Shown here in pieces: positions 26,401 to 39,715 of a DNA stretch of 64,000 bases; positions within the stretch are counted from its first letter, which is position 1; the number at the start of each line of letters is the position of its first letter. The position numbers and the translations under genes were made by a program. The notes below the pieces were generated by a model. It was not told the origin of the DNA, ran no database searches, and saw nothing but the letters and a program-made list of their open reading frames with translations. The stretch comes from Atopsyche davidsoni (lineage: Eukaryota; Arthropoda; Insecta; Trichoptera; Hydrobiosidae). The stretch is from assembly GCA_022113835.1 (NCBI GenBank), contig JAILWY010000018.1:9153001-9217000 (forward strand), given 5' to 3'.

Positions 26401-28190
26401 TTTATCCAGGATATATTTTTTGTTGGGCTCCGTTGCTTGAATCTGGATTACATTATGAGCGCTCGACCCAAATTCTTGCAAAATATTTTGGAAATACAGA
26501 GCAAAAAAGACACCGACAGTGGATAATAATATTTGGGTGGCTTAGCATGTGACACGAGCGTTTGCATTTATGTGTTTCCATTATATGATGTTTCCTGTTA
26601 ACCTATTTTAAAAATAATGCAATAAATCATTGACAATAATTTTTGATATTATATTGTATTTTAATTTTTATTTAATACTGCTTTTATAAACCGACTGCTT
26701 TTGGATATAATTAAAGTTCATTAATATATATACCCAGCTTTATTGATCACTTTTATTAATTTTCATAAAATTAATCAAAATTATTTTTATCCTGACATTT
26801 GAAGTGGATTGTACATTAAAACGATATTTTGAATTTAAACTAAGTTACAGCATATTGCATTTAGATTTTTCTACTTTTTTTGTATTTAATCAAAAAGCAA
26901 TGCAGTAATATTTAATAATTTTATTTAAAAAAAATATAAATAAACGATGAATCGGATGAGCGCTAGCGTTATTCGCTATATAAGGACTCTGGGGTTATTG
27001 ATAGGTAGATTTTTTTAAAAGAGCCCTTGGGTAAGTTTCAAAAGCCCACAGACTTAGCGATAATATCTCAAAAAGGCCAAAGCTTTTAACAAATAGTTTA
27101 CTTCACGTTGTAAGATTGCACAAGTGATAACATTGTACCCGATTCTTTATATAACCGATTCGGCTATTTGAAGCACACCATTAGTACTTTAATAGTGAAT
27201 GGCTCTTTGTATCCACAATGCACAATCTTTTATTTTGTTAATATAATAAAGTACTTGAATACTATCTGAGGAAAATATTTATACAGATAAGATACGATAT
27301 TGAGATATACAGGTACAATAAATTAGGCTTAGTGGAAAATTAAAACAAGTGTTAAATTTGCGTTAATTTTTAAAACAAACAAATTATAATAAATAGGTAG
27401 GAATTTGAAATTACACATTAAAGCAAATACAAAAATTATTTGTTTCAAGCCAAATGAATCGAGACAAAATAAACATGGCGACCGATTTATCAATGCCAGT
27501 ATTCATAAAGCGGGCTGTCGAACAAACGAGTCTGGCCGGGCCGGGAGGCGACGAGCCCCGCGCCAGGCTCGGGCTAATTAGGCCGCGCGAGCCGCCAGGG
27601 TGGGGCTCATGCATTCTCCACAGCGAACCGCGTCACTCAGGGCCCGCTGACTACAATATAATTATAAATATACATATATAAGTGAATAATTTGATATTGC
27701 TATTGGAATCGATGCTAGTGATCTATCAGCGTAGGGACACCATTTCCTCCTGTGTCTTGAAGTTCAGTGCGGTTCTTGCTCGTATGAATTTTTCCATATT
27801 CTACTATCTGAGCTAGTGCTTTTGGTTACTAAAGTAATAGCTTATCTATGGTTATAATAAAACATTGAATAAATCTGCAGCAATAACTGTGTTCTTATAA
27901 ATCGATTGAAAGCAACTTTTGTGTGTCGATAAATATTTACAAATTTAAGTTGGGCCAGCTAAATGAAAAATGTTATTATATGTGACTATAAAAAGAAACA
28001 TTATTGAAAAACATACTTACCGTAATCACTCTTCAAGTATACTTTTAAGTATTAAAAAAAAAATTCTTGATTTATTAGGGTCAACCCTGAGATTTAAGGA
28101 GGAGGTAGAACTAGCCCTCGACTGAAAGACGTAAAACAAACGCGTCCTAAACGACCCAGCGCCGCCGCCTGCGCCCCTTGAGTCTGCAGG
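23415..28190. other. Gene desert with a GC-rich island at about 27470-27650
   Basis: Mostly AT-rich. The island at 27470-27650 is strongly GC-enriched, contains a homeodomain-type core (gggctaattaggc) and has frames on both strands with no domain. A regulatory element is more likely than an exon. A smaller mixed region is at 23600-23860. No gene recognised. Confidence 0.4.
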
Positions 28191-28249
28191 GCTGCGGGGC
28201 TGCGGGGCTGCGGTGCTGCGGGGCTGCGGGGCTGCGGGGCTGGGGGGCT
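28191..28249. repeat. Tandem repeat, 8-bp unit gctgcggg x7
   Basis: Seven consecutive 8-bp units, two with single-base changes, in a short GC-rich island (about 28125-28330). The purine-rich strand could form G-quadruplexes. Confidence 0.9.
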
Positions 28250-31200
28250 ACGAGTCAACATATCGGGTGTCAGGCGGAGGCGCGGCGGCCTGCGCGACCA
28301 CTGCCGCCAGCCTACACGTGAACACGTGCAGGGTGATTTATAGCCATCCTGTGTTTGTTGACTGGATTACTTCAGATTGCCAGTTTTGACAGTTTTTTTG
28401 TTCCAACCTGTGCCATGTAAACTCTAATAAAACTGACCGAGAGACCACTTCTTAGAACAATAAATTTATTTCGGTGTGATTTTTTAATGCATAGGTTGTG
28501 TTATGTAGATCCTTTTTTAATGAGTCTTTATATTTACCATAATTTATATCACATTAATCTATAAACCTTAAGGCAATACGATTGTTGGACAAACATAAAA
28601 AAAAACAATTTTTATATTATTTGCATAAATATATGTAAGGTTGAAAAAATATATTAACTATCAGGACAGGAAATAGAGCTAAGGATTCCACTGACGATAC
28701 CGCCAATTAATTCAGAAAACGAAACCCTTATTTTTTCTAACACTGCTCTCCCTAATTTTGGACAAATATCTGCCGCATATGGGGATACGCCTGCAACAAT
28801 AATATTATGTTACCAACGATAGAAAAATTCACAAAAAATCTATGTTACTTTACGAGTACTGACCATCGATAGAAACCTTTTTGCGAATACGTCATTAATT
28901 ATTTTTTTGAATATTCTACATCTCAGCAACATAAAATCACTATTAAAAGTATAATAATCCTTGTAGGTTAAGGAAATTAACAATAAACCGACACTCACAA
29001 TTGTTTATTTGATAAGCATGACAGTATTCAAAAACCAAGATATTCAGTTTCAGTCATTAATTATTATTGGTAGAATATATATGTATATATATATATACCC
29101 TTCTAAGAAAAACACGCTTAAGACCTGCAATGAGACATGAAGTGAATGCAAATCTTGCAAAGTATAATTCAAAAAAAGATCCAAAGTGAATAATTTCTAA
29201 AATATTCCAAACGTTTTACAAAACAGAGACTTTAAAACGGTTTATTTAATCGGACATTGATATTTTTGCCACGCAATATATCGTTCACAACAATAAGAGA
29301 TCAAAGCACAAGAAAGTATTCACACACTTGTTAATTAAAATAATTTTAAAGTATTAACACATGATAATTGGTACTAATAATTACTCAACCAATAACTGTT
29401 TCTTGTTTTTAATTGTCAATTAGCTTAAATTGTTATAATGGTTGTAAGGTGGTTAGTATTAATTCATGAAATGTTTTCTACCACGCGGCTGTCAACTTCA
29501 GTTACTTTACAGTGAAGTAGTCATTAATAGAAGCTCATAATTCCTCAAAGCTTCTTGTTTCTACCGCCGTAATATTACGAAGGGAGGTTCTCGAAATATT
29601 TGACAGCTTAATGTAAACCATATGTTTTTGGGTATATCTTTCAATTTCTAAGCATCTCGGAGCTCCAATTTCTGTAAAATATTTGCATTTAATTGGTAAC
29701 CTTTAAAGTATATGAAATTAAATTTGTTATTAATATTTTTCTTTTAACTTAAGTTTCTGAAAAATTTAATAAATTAAATATATAAATTTGCATATCATTG
29801 GAAAGACGTGATTGGTTTTTTTTTTACTAATATTGTGAGTAATTATCTACTTGAAAAATAATGCAATGTTTATGTAATAAACACAAAAGATGCACCTTGT
29901 AACCTTCTTGCATAATAAACTTAATAACTAAAACTAAAGAATTAATCAATTAAATAAAGTTATTGTAAAAATAGTAAAATTGAAGTCATAATTATTTTAA
30001 AGCTATCGATATTATAGCTCACAATGTCTAAAATTTAAGAAATTTATTGAAATTCCAATAGCAATACAACAAAAATAAATTATGAATTATTTTATTCTTT
30101 AAAATAAATATTTTTGCCACTTTATGATGATTTATATTTCTTTTTATACATAACCTCACAGATCTTTTTTATTTATTTTTTAAAGTTATCACTACCTTGT
30201 AAAATCTTCGGAGGGGGTCGTTTGAGATGCCAGAAACATACATTTGGTGATAAAATAGGGCTGTTGATTTTTTGTTGGCCCAGAGAACTGCGTCTCTGGG
30301 GCCCGAGACCCCTAACACTTGACCCAGGAGAGGTAGGAATGCGCCCCGTCTGGCTGTAAAATAAACATTTTTTTACTCCTAAATCCTGACTAAAATGCTC
30401 AACACGTGATGAAAGTAGGAAAAAATATTAAATGGCAAACGCCATAAATATTGCAGACTTAACATATGACTGAACTGTTCAATAATCATTATTTAAAACA
30501 TCTATAATCAGTTTCTATAATTATCAAGTTATATAAATGAATATAACTTACTATCATTTATTTTTAGATTTAGAGACATTTTACATAAAGTTTTACAGTT
30601 AATGTATTGTAATATGTCATGATTATTTTATATTAAGTTAATAAATATTTTTTCAATAAAGATTTTTTGTAAGAATCGGGGTCATAAACAGTCTTAAACA
30701 GAATAAAATCTTACTATTTCAAAAATAGTATGTTTGTTAAAATAGGCAACAGTTTTATGATATTTCTCTCAAGGAGTCGTATTTACCTTCAGGAAACTTT
30801 TTTTTCAATTTTAATGAATGCTTTTGAAATCCCTCGTGGCCATTTTTTACAACCACATATTTTCAGCACGTGTTCCTACGGGCGGATCGAAAAAAACACA
30901 AATTATCACTTCAGAAGTTGTCGGTGGAAGATGATTGTTAACGAAACCAAAGGCGAGAACGTGCCGAGCCATTCGTTTTATAACTTTCCATCCTATGCGT
31001 TAAGACAAAAAACTTGGGTGTGCTGTAAAAAATAACAGCTACATGAAAAATCGTTTAACTTCGTAAAAACCATTTTAAACCGACCTACTCGAATTAGGTG
31101 GCATAACTAGCGACTCGAAAATATAATTACATTATTGCTGTTTCCTAAAAAATCAGTAACTCAGAAACATATTCTTAAAATATTGATGAAGGTAAGTTTT

Positions 31201-34200
31201 AATTTTCAACACATAAAACCTGTTTGTATACTTTTATCAAACATGTTCAGTGATGGCGCTCAAGAAATTTTACAATTCATTTACCTACGCTATATAAAGA
31301 GATCACATCGAAAACTTAAAAGTGTCGGCAACGAGTTTTCTAATGAAGCCTGTCGCAACCCTTTTAGATCATTCAGATTTAATGTGATATCGAATCCTTT
31401 TATCGGGGTCTTTAAGATATCGAGTGACGGGGGCCAAGTGCCCGCATGGGGTAAATCAGACATCAAAGAAGCCTTCCAGTTTTATCTCCTCTGATAGTCG
31501 CATTCAAATAAGGCTTCAACTTTGATTAAATAAGTCACGTGGATATAATTTGTGGTCAACGTGCGGTTGGTATAATTCGAAACCTTAATTGAATATGAAA
31601 AATATGTCTTCACAGTAATTTTTGGAGATGATGAACTTTAAACAGCGCTAATTAAAAATATTTACATAAAACTGGTCAACTATTTTTATTGGATCCATCT
31701 AATTAGATAATTTATAAAAATATTTTAAAATATTAAAGGATAAAAATTTTAAGCATATATTAATAAAATAAGAACATCAGCTTTAATTTGATCCAGAAAT
31801 ATTTAAAAGCAATTGAAAATAATTTAAATTTTAAAAATAAACCACCCGCGCGCGGCGCATTTTAATGGCATACCAATTCCATTAGTGGCACGTAATAGCC
31901 CCCATCACGGGGGCAGAGTCCCAAAGGCTTTGCTCCACCGCCCCTAAATTACCGCCTCCGCCGCCCGGCGGCTCCTTTGAGCAAATCATTAGCCTGTTCG
32001 GTGAGATTACCTCTTCTACACCTAGTTATATGAAAATGGAATCAAATTATCGGAGAGGAGGCGAGAACCTGAAACAAGATATAAAAGTGAGTAACGAGAA
32101 TCTCCTTTATCAAATTCAGCCAGCTTAAATAGTACTGATATTAATAGGTCAATCAAATAGATACGCGTTTAATTTAACTTTCGTGCAAGTTATCATCTAT
32201 GTTTTTCAAACCAAATCTTTAAGAAAGTTGTTGAAAATGATAAATTGAATTAAATCATTCAAGTTATTTTGAATTAATTTAGAAATCTGTTACTATTATT
32301 TGTTTAAATTGCACCGTTTTTATTAAAGTAAACGTTAAAATCGGTGAGAAATTTGTTTATATAGAATATACAATATCACTTATTTTTATCAACCTAACAA
32401 AAAATAAAATGATTAGAAAATGACAAGCTTTGTAAGTGCGCAACTTTTGCAATGTAATATAATTCAAAATTTTAAATTGGTTTAACGAGAACCCTTTTTA
32501 TAAATAACATATATCGCATGTAATAAAAATCACAAAAGCTTCACACCTTAATTTTGAATTTCAACTATTTTAAAAAAAAATAAAAGTTTCGTGTTTTTTT
32601 TCTATTTCCTTCTAAATTATCGAACATCCTTCCATGCGTGATACTTTGCGTCTTGTAGTAGGTAGGGGATGATTGGTTTCCCTTAATCAATAATTTGCGA
32701 AGCTCCCAAGTATGTGATCACTCAAGCCTGACACCTGCCCGCTAAGCCAGGGGTCCATAACTAAGCGGAATCCAAAATACTCAAAGCCACAACACCGCCA
32801 AAATTATATCATTCTTGCCACATAATGATCGCACCTCTCAAATCTGTTTTGCCGACAAATTGCCGATGCTAATAACATACAAATGTACCATTAAAGAAAC
32901 GATTATTCTTTCAAACTCGAGTAGAAAAAATCAGAAGTATAATAATTTACGTTGATTTGTTATTTTCTATAAAACAAACCAATCTACTTAAAGATTCACG
33001 AAAACAATTTACAATCAGTATTAGATATTTTTTTGTGTATTCATAAAATATTGTTTTTTCGTTTACTTTATTCTTTAATCCCCCAGTTGCAATTATGATG
33101 AAAAAAACATAATTATTGAGTTGGTATAAATAAGTAATATTCAAATTAAATTCAGATTAAAATATTTCACCGAATTTTGACAGTGGCGCACAATAATTTT
33201 TTTTTGGCACAAATAAGCGGAGTGACAAAACACGGATAACCAAAAGAAAACTTTTTTTTCTTTTTAAAACAATGTTATTTAAAATATAACGCAAATTAAG
33301 ACGCTATTGGTTTATTCACCGGTCGATTATCGATTGTACTGTTCCGTGTGAAGACCGCATCATTATTAACAATTGATTTTTCTTAAAAGATTAAAATTCA
33401 ACTAGTTAATAAAAATTTAAATTGTAAGTTGAGGTAACATTATAATCACTGTACGATATTACTAAAGCATGACAATTTTAATATTTTATGTGAAAAAAAT
33501 TATCACAATTTGCGGATAATAAAAGAGCATTTTAATTTTTTTTATTTATTCAGGTCATCCACGGTACGCCACTTATAATTTCCATAACATTTTTTTACTC
33601 ACATTACTTACTGAAAGTAGCTGTAATTAATGATATTTATATATTCAAAAGCTTTTTGATATTCCAGGCGCTGGCTCGGCTAAACGGCCTGATGAGGTCG
33701 CCGTGAGTTCGGCCTGTCACTTATAAACGAACACTTCTCAACGTGATTTGCTTAATGACGTCCATCGTGTGTAAAGGACCTTAATGTCATTCAAATTATT
33801 TCAAAGGGTATTTTATAGAATCAAAAATATCACCATCAAAAAAATTCTGATTTTAATAACATACAAGGGAGTTTTAAAATATTTCGAAATCTCTGCTGTC
33901 GGATAGTGCTAGGTGATAATATCTTTAAAACCGCTTAAATTTATACGCAGTGAATTCCGACATTTTGTTTTTTTTCATGACGTTTAATGTTATTCATGTA
34001 AAATAACGTTTCTCAAAATGCGTATTTTTTATGATGAATTTATTATCGTGTACTAGTATTCTTCTTACTTTTAACAAAATAATACTGCTATAAAGCGCAA
34101 ATTTTCATGAGATGCCTTGCAGATATAAAATACCCCAATTTTACAAATTTGACAGGATGTTGGTATATGATTAGGTACACGTTTATATCAACTATAAATC

Positions 34201-36810
34201 GGGCATTTCCTTAACGAGATTTTTATTCAAAGCCTTGACAGAAAGGAACACAAGTATAAAGTGCATAAAACATAGTATTAATGATCTGAGTCCGGGCCGG
34301 TAGCTATCAAACTCGTCAATTACGCATATTTTACGATGGGGTGAATTTTACATAAAGGTTTTTAAATTATCAAATTATTACTTTGGACAAATCACTAAAC
34401 ATTTTCAAATTCCCGAGTCGAATTTAAAACTACAATTTTAAACATTGATATTATTTAAAGCCAATTGCATCTATTGCCAGTTATTAACTTTTTATTTTTA
34501 AATTATAGTCTTAATTACTCTACACAGGTCACATTAATTGTACGGGCCTTATTAAAAGGTTTTTGGACGATCCTGTTCGGTTTTTTTGTTCGCTATGACG
34601 CGGTAATTAATTAGACTCAAACGAGTAGTCAGTTTCCAAACCCGATGGCCGCTTGAGCTTTTAACATGCTTATTAACACCGAATATGGCCAACAATTTAA
34701 AATTAAATGTGAGGGTAGATTTCTATTCAACCATAAATCTTCTTTTACCCTTATTCGTTGGTATTAAAAAGAGAACTGTGATAAAAGGTTAATTTTAACT
34801 TCCATATACTAATTCGAATTATCAGAAGCCACCAATATAATTTTCTAAATCTGTCTCATTAAAGCTTTTGGTTTAAAATGAATATTATGTTAATATTTGA
34901 TTTATAAACAAAATAATATCTTTTGAGTTTTTTTACCGAAAGGAAAATATGATAATCTCGAAAGCATTCAATAATATATTCTTTAGCCTATCACTTCTTA
35001 GTACAATTCCGTACCTTTTTCACGTTTATAAGTATTTTTTTACCTATTACATTAAATTCGAAAGTTTTCCATATCGAAGATTTCTAATCATATCACTGTT
35101 TTTGAAGTACATATTACATTGAGAAGGATATCTATTTTTATTGTCTTGTTTAACAACATGGTACATTTACGAAAGTTTCTAGTTTTGTTTCATAATGAAG
35201 TAAATAATTAATTCCCCAATAAATATTTTTACGAAGATAATCCAAATTATTGTTATTAAGAATGTATTAACAATCATGGCAAAATAATGCATATTTTCAA
35301 ATACTAAATATTTATCCAATTTGAAAATCATTTTACATTATATAATATTTTGAAAAATCTGCCCTAGGTAATTTTGAAATACACCGCCCCTGGGCAGATA
35401 CTTAGCAGCAACATTGCAAGCTTAACAGAAGTCATTATACACGTATTTAGCGTTAAACCTTTTTATTTTTTGTAAACTGTGGTAATCACAACTTGCTTCT
35501 ACCGTATAAATTATAAGCCCATTTACCATTTAGTAGGCTGATTTAATGATAACATGCTTACCGTGCTTAGTAAAAAGGGCTTCTAATTTAATCAAAATTA
35601 AATATTTCATTATAACTCAATATATAATTAAATATTCACCATAACAAAGCTTAATTGCTTCCGTTTTTGTATGAATATAGATATTTTAGTAATATCTGTT
35701 AACAATAAAAAAAATCATGTCAATATTTTAGCTAATTTAAGTTGTTATCATTGTTTTATTCATTTACACATTCAGTTGTTTCATTTGTTAATCTTTTTGT
35801 GCACTTAATAACTTTTAAACAAAATCGTTTTATGATTAAATATATTTTTAAAAAGAATAATATGATTACAAATATTTAATAAATGTATTGTTTGCAGGAA
35901 CTGTTTTCTCACTCTCATATTCAATATTAATAGGGCAATTTCAAAATTGTACTAAGCTTTCATATTTTAGATTGTTGCAAACACAATCACAGGAATCAAC
36001 ATGTAAGAAAATATTATATATGTTTTATACGATAATTAATATGTTGCTTCTTCCATTACAATATCAGCAGCACTTGAAAACAACTTATTTTGTTTTAACA
36101 TTTACGATTTTAAATTGTCAAATCAAGACAATAATCCGTTCTAAAGTCTCAAAGATACTTAATATATTTTTAAAGGAAAAATATTTTGTTAAATTCGTCA
36201 AAATACCAAAATCAATGACACGAAAAATACATTACATAATTAATACACATTAATAGTATAATCGCATACTTACTATACATTACACCCACAAGTGTCATTG
36301 AATATAAAATTCAAATAACAATCTCAATAAATTTAACAATATTAAATGTATTGATAAAATATGAATGTACATATTCTATAATATTTGTAGAAAGTTATAC
36401 ACATATACCATAGTATAAAATATTTCCATTTTTACAAGATCTTATGAACATAAATTGACATAAGTGTACCTACAAATTACCCTTAGTTACGAAGTCAAAT
36501 AATTGGAAAGCCAAGCTCATACTAAATGGAAATTAGTGAATCTGAAGCACCAACAGGTGCATGCGTCTAAAGCACTTTCGTAAATGATACCTCCATTATT
36601 CAAGATACCGAACGGCAACTAAAACAAGAATCTTGTTAAAAATTTAACATAAATTTAAAAATTAGCATTACATGCTTATGCTATACTTAAAATAGCAAAT
36701 ATGAGCTATTTTCATAGATTTCACGAATATATATAATTCCATTATTGGCAGATTCTGTGTTTAAAAAATTTATCGCATCTCATTAATTTTTTTAGCCAAG
36801 AGTGAGTGAG
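28250..36810. other. Gene desert with a few GC-raised islands
   Basis: No supported gene. Less AT-rich islands are at about 30200-30350, 30820-30990, 31845-32030 (GC-rich, with homeodomain-type cattag/catta cores), 32690-32840, 33660-33730 and 34280-34330. Open frames of about 100-120 codons near 30730 and 31135 lack domains, start context and splice partners. A short (TA)n is at 29074-29098. Confidence 0.4.
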
Positions 36811-36866
36811 TTTTTTATTAAATATATTTTAATTGTGAGTGTAATTAAAATATATTTAATAAAAAA
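36811..36866. repeat. Perfect 24-bp inverted repeat with 8-bp loop
   Basis: Arms 36811-36834 and 36843-36866 are exact complements around gtgagtgt. A second small hairpin, ttctcaaac/gtttgagaa, follows at 36898-36919. Both are very AT-rich; a foldback remnant is more likely than a microRNA precursor. Confidence 0.8.
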
Positions 36867-36919
36867 ATCTAATTATTCATGAAAAAAAAATCAACAATTC
36901 TCAAACATGTGTTTGAGAA

Positions 36920-37515
36920 AGATAAGATAGGTTAAGATTGATATTGTGTAATATGCACAATATGCCATTTATTTTTTTTTGTCGCAAGTATTGATAAAAT
37001 ATATAAATATTTTCTCAGTTGTCACAAGTTGGCTTATCTCTATCCTCAAATATTGAATTCCTGGGATCGTGTGAATCGAAAAATTCTAAAAGTGTTATAA
37101 TGATTGAAAACACTTCCTTTATCACTCGGAACGAGTATATTTCACATTGGTTTTCAAATAATCAACAAAAAGTGTGTGAAAAAGATAAGTCAACTTATCT
37201 TCAATTTAAAGATATTTAAATTTTCACAAAATATTTTAAAAAGTAAATAAACTGTATTTATAAATTTAATATTATAGTCAAATAAACATTTGATGCCATG
37301 ATTCACGTTCCTGTAAAATTGCATGACGCAACATGTCGAAACCTGTACGTACAAGTTTTGGAACCAAAAAGCTAACTTTTGAATACACGGACAACAATAA
37401 AATCACTTAAGAATTTGAGAATAAAGGACTTCATTTGTATGTTTGTGTGCCTTTTTCACAATACACGACTTCGTTAGTCTTTAATGTAGGGCAGTAATAT
37501 AAACTATAATGAAAC

Positions 37516-37568
<53 letters not shown>

Positions 37569-38400
37569 CGACCGATATTTAACTGTGACTGAACTTCGCG
37601 TGTCTGTGTGTGTATTTTACATCTATAGCATTGTATTTTGGCCCACAAAGAAGACAGGTTAAGGTCGACCCCCTAATCAAAGCAACAAGTGTTTAGCCTG
37701 GGAAAATCTTCCCCTAGATATGCCTGCCTCGCGCCCCGCCTCTCCAGCCCTTGCGCACTGGGTCATATAACTTAGGGCGCGATTTTAAATAAGGGAGAAA
37801 CTACAAGTGCAATATTACCGAGGGGTGACTTATTTCCAAAGATACTTTCACCTTGTTGTTGAAAACAGGTTAGCGGTGAAAACAAGAACAATTATTTCTA
37901 AATTTACTCAAATACCTTAATTTTTTTTTAACTTTACCAATAATGTCACTGATGATAAAAATATCCTTAAATCTCGTTGCGATAAAAATCTCAAAGTTGT
38001 GATAAAAATAATAAGTTTGTCATGGGCGGTAAATTTAGCAATATGTCACCATACCATCCTCTTAGTTATATGACAAAAAAACGTTGTATAAAAGTCAATA
38101 GATAAGTATTATTAATTTAATTTAAAAGTGAACATGTGTCAAACAAAATAATCGTCTACCATAATGAGTGCGGTAAAATTTTCACGCAGTAGCGAGTCAT
38201 TATTAAATCAGAGAAGTTTGATAATGACTACAGAGTCATCTCGATACAATGTACTCCCTTCCCCAAATAATTCCTTCCATCTCGAGCTCCAATATTGTGT
38301 TACCCGGCCCGCCTCGGCACCGTAACAAGTTAATACTCGCTTCCCCCTCGCTTACCATCTGCCGCGTTAAATGTGTGCACGAAAAAAACTCCGTATCAAC
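36920..38400. other. Intergenic DNA with a (TA)n microsatellite at 37520-37566
   Basis: AT-rich with a 47-bp pure (TA)n at 37520-37566. From about 37640 the composition becomes more mixed, and from 38220 it leads into the Su(H)-pair region. No gene recognised. Confidence 0.5.
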
Positions 38401-38433
38401 CCTGGGAACCGAGAATCCACGGCGATTCCCACG
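38401..38433 (+). promoter_or_regulatory. Imperfect Su(H) paired site upstream of the Bearded-family gene
   Basis: TTCCCACG at 38426-38433 is a perfect high-affinity Su(H) site (CGTGGGAA on the minus strand). CCTGGGAA at 38401-38408 keeps the TGGGAA core but has C in place of the R. They are head to head with a 17-bp spacer, as in the pairs at 6583 and 61684. A proneural-type CACCTGC lies at 38640-38646. The element is about 1.14 kb upstream of the TATA box at 39571. Confidence 0.5.
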
Positions 38434-39228
38434 AACCAACCCCTCTTGTATATTAAAATTAACAGCGAAATAATACATACCTTACCCTATTCGGGAAAAA
38501 AAAGTGCATTCAACGATGAGACGTAAGAACGCTCGCGTCGCTCTCGCTTCTCGCTCTGGCGCACACCCCCGCATCGCCCCGTCGCTGTGGGCACACGTGT
38601 TCGCAAAGTGACTCAGAGCATAGATTGGAAAAAGGAGCGCACCTGCCGCTTTCCTCGCCCGCCATTGGCCGGGAGCTCCGGGCATCTTTGGATATGTGAT
38701 TTAAAAAAAATATATGATTACAGTTTAGCCGAAAAGTGTCGTGTCCTCGTCGGGTCGCGAGAGTGTGCGTGCCTGCGTGTGCGCGCACTTGTGTGGGTGG
38801 GTGGGATATTTTTTGCTCTTTGGGGGTTTTAAATCGCTAAAGAGAAATTTGTGTGTATTGGTGACCGTAAAGACGAGATTGAAAGGTATGAAAAAGGAGT
38901 TTCTTCGAGGAGATTCAACTTTGAAAAACCGAATATTTATCAATTACAAAATATTACTTTTACCAAATTGTTATAAACATATTTACAGATCAATTTATAA
39001 ACTTTTTTTAACTTATTCAATTTTCTAAATATCATTCATGTTTTCTATAGATAAATAAAGTTCATTCAGTAAAATTATATACTTACATTCCCCCTCGTTA
39101 TTCAACGTAATCCACGAGAATGAGATTTTACAAACGAGTGCTTACAAAAGATAAACTCTATATTGGAAACCAGGGTAATTTTAAGGGGAGATTTCAAATC
39201 AGGGGGAACCGAAATAGTAGCATGCTTT
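38434..39228. other. GC-raised upstream region of the Bearded-family gene
   Basis: Stretch 38480-38880 is GC-raised, with a CACACGTGT E-box core at 38592-38600, an inverted CCAAT box (gccattggcc near 38662) and G/T-rich runs near 38790. It looks like enhancer DNA; the open frames over it are not credible proteins. Confidence 0.4.
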
Positions 39229-39363
39229 CACCTGTGTCAAAGGTTCCAAGTTCAACCTGTGAGCCTTACGTAAAATATAAAACATTAAGGTAACTGCCCG
39301 CCACCTGATTTAAAATCACCTGTATCTCAGAACCACCTGCTAGTAAAAGTGATTTTTCAGGTG
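39229..39363 (+). promoter_or_regulatory. Cluster of five CACCTG/CAGGTG E-boxes
   Basis: E-boxes at 39229-39235 (CACCTGT), 39302-39308 (CACCTGA), 39317-39323 (CACCTGT), 39334-39340 (CACCTGC) and 39358-39363 (CAGGTG). The first, third and fourth match the proneural Achaete-Scute/Daughterless consensus RCAGSTG on the minus strand. The cluster is 210-340 bp upstream of the TATA box of the Bearded-family gene, which in flies is a direct proneural target. Confidence 0.65.
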
Positions 39364-39570
39364 TTTCATAGTATAATCATTATTTATTATTTTTACCATC
39401 TAACAAATAAAGTATTATACTTTATCTTTAGTACAAGAACTTAAAAAAGTACTTGTATTATAAATATATTATATAGTACGTAGGTGTTATGACTGAACCA
39501 CCCTCGGTATCTGGCTCGGCTGGTTTGGCGGCCTCTGCCCCCTCCCTTGTCCCCTCCCTCGCCCGCGGGG

Positions 39571-39606
39571 TATAAAAGCCCACACCGTACCCCACTTGCC
39601 ACATTC
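39571..39606 (+). promoter_or_regulatory. Core promoter (TATA) of the Bearded-family gene
   Basis: TATAAAAG at 39571-39578, with a ccacattct initiator-like sequence around 39599-39607 about 30 bp on. The implied 5' UTR is about 115 nt with no upstream ATG in it except possibly within gtgtgcatcg, which reads CATCG and is not a start. Confidence 0.75.
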
Positions 39607-39715
39607 TGCCGTGTGCATCGAAACGTTACGAACCTACTCGCGCTATTCGCTTTTTGTAAACCACCTGTGTTTACACTTCTTGAATAAAATATCCTTATCG
39701 ATACAATCAATCAAC

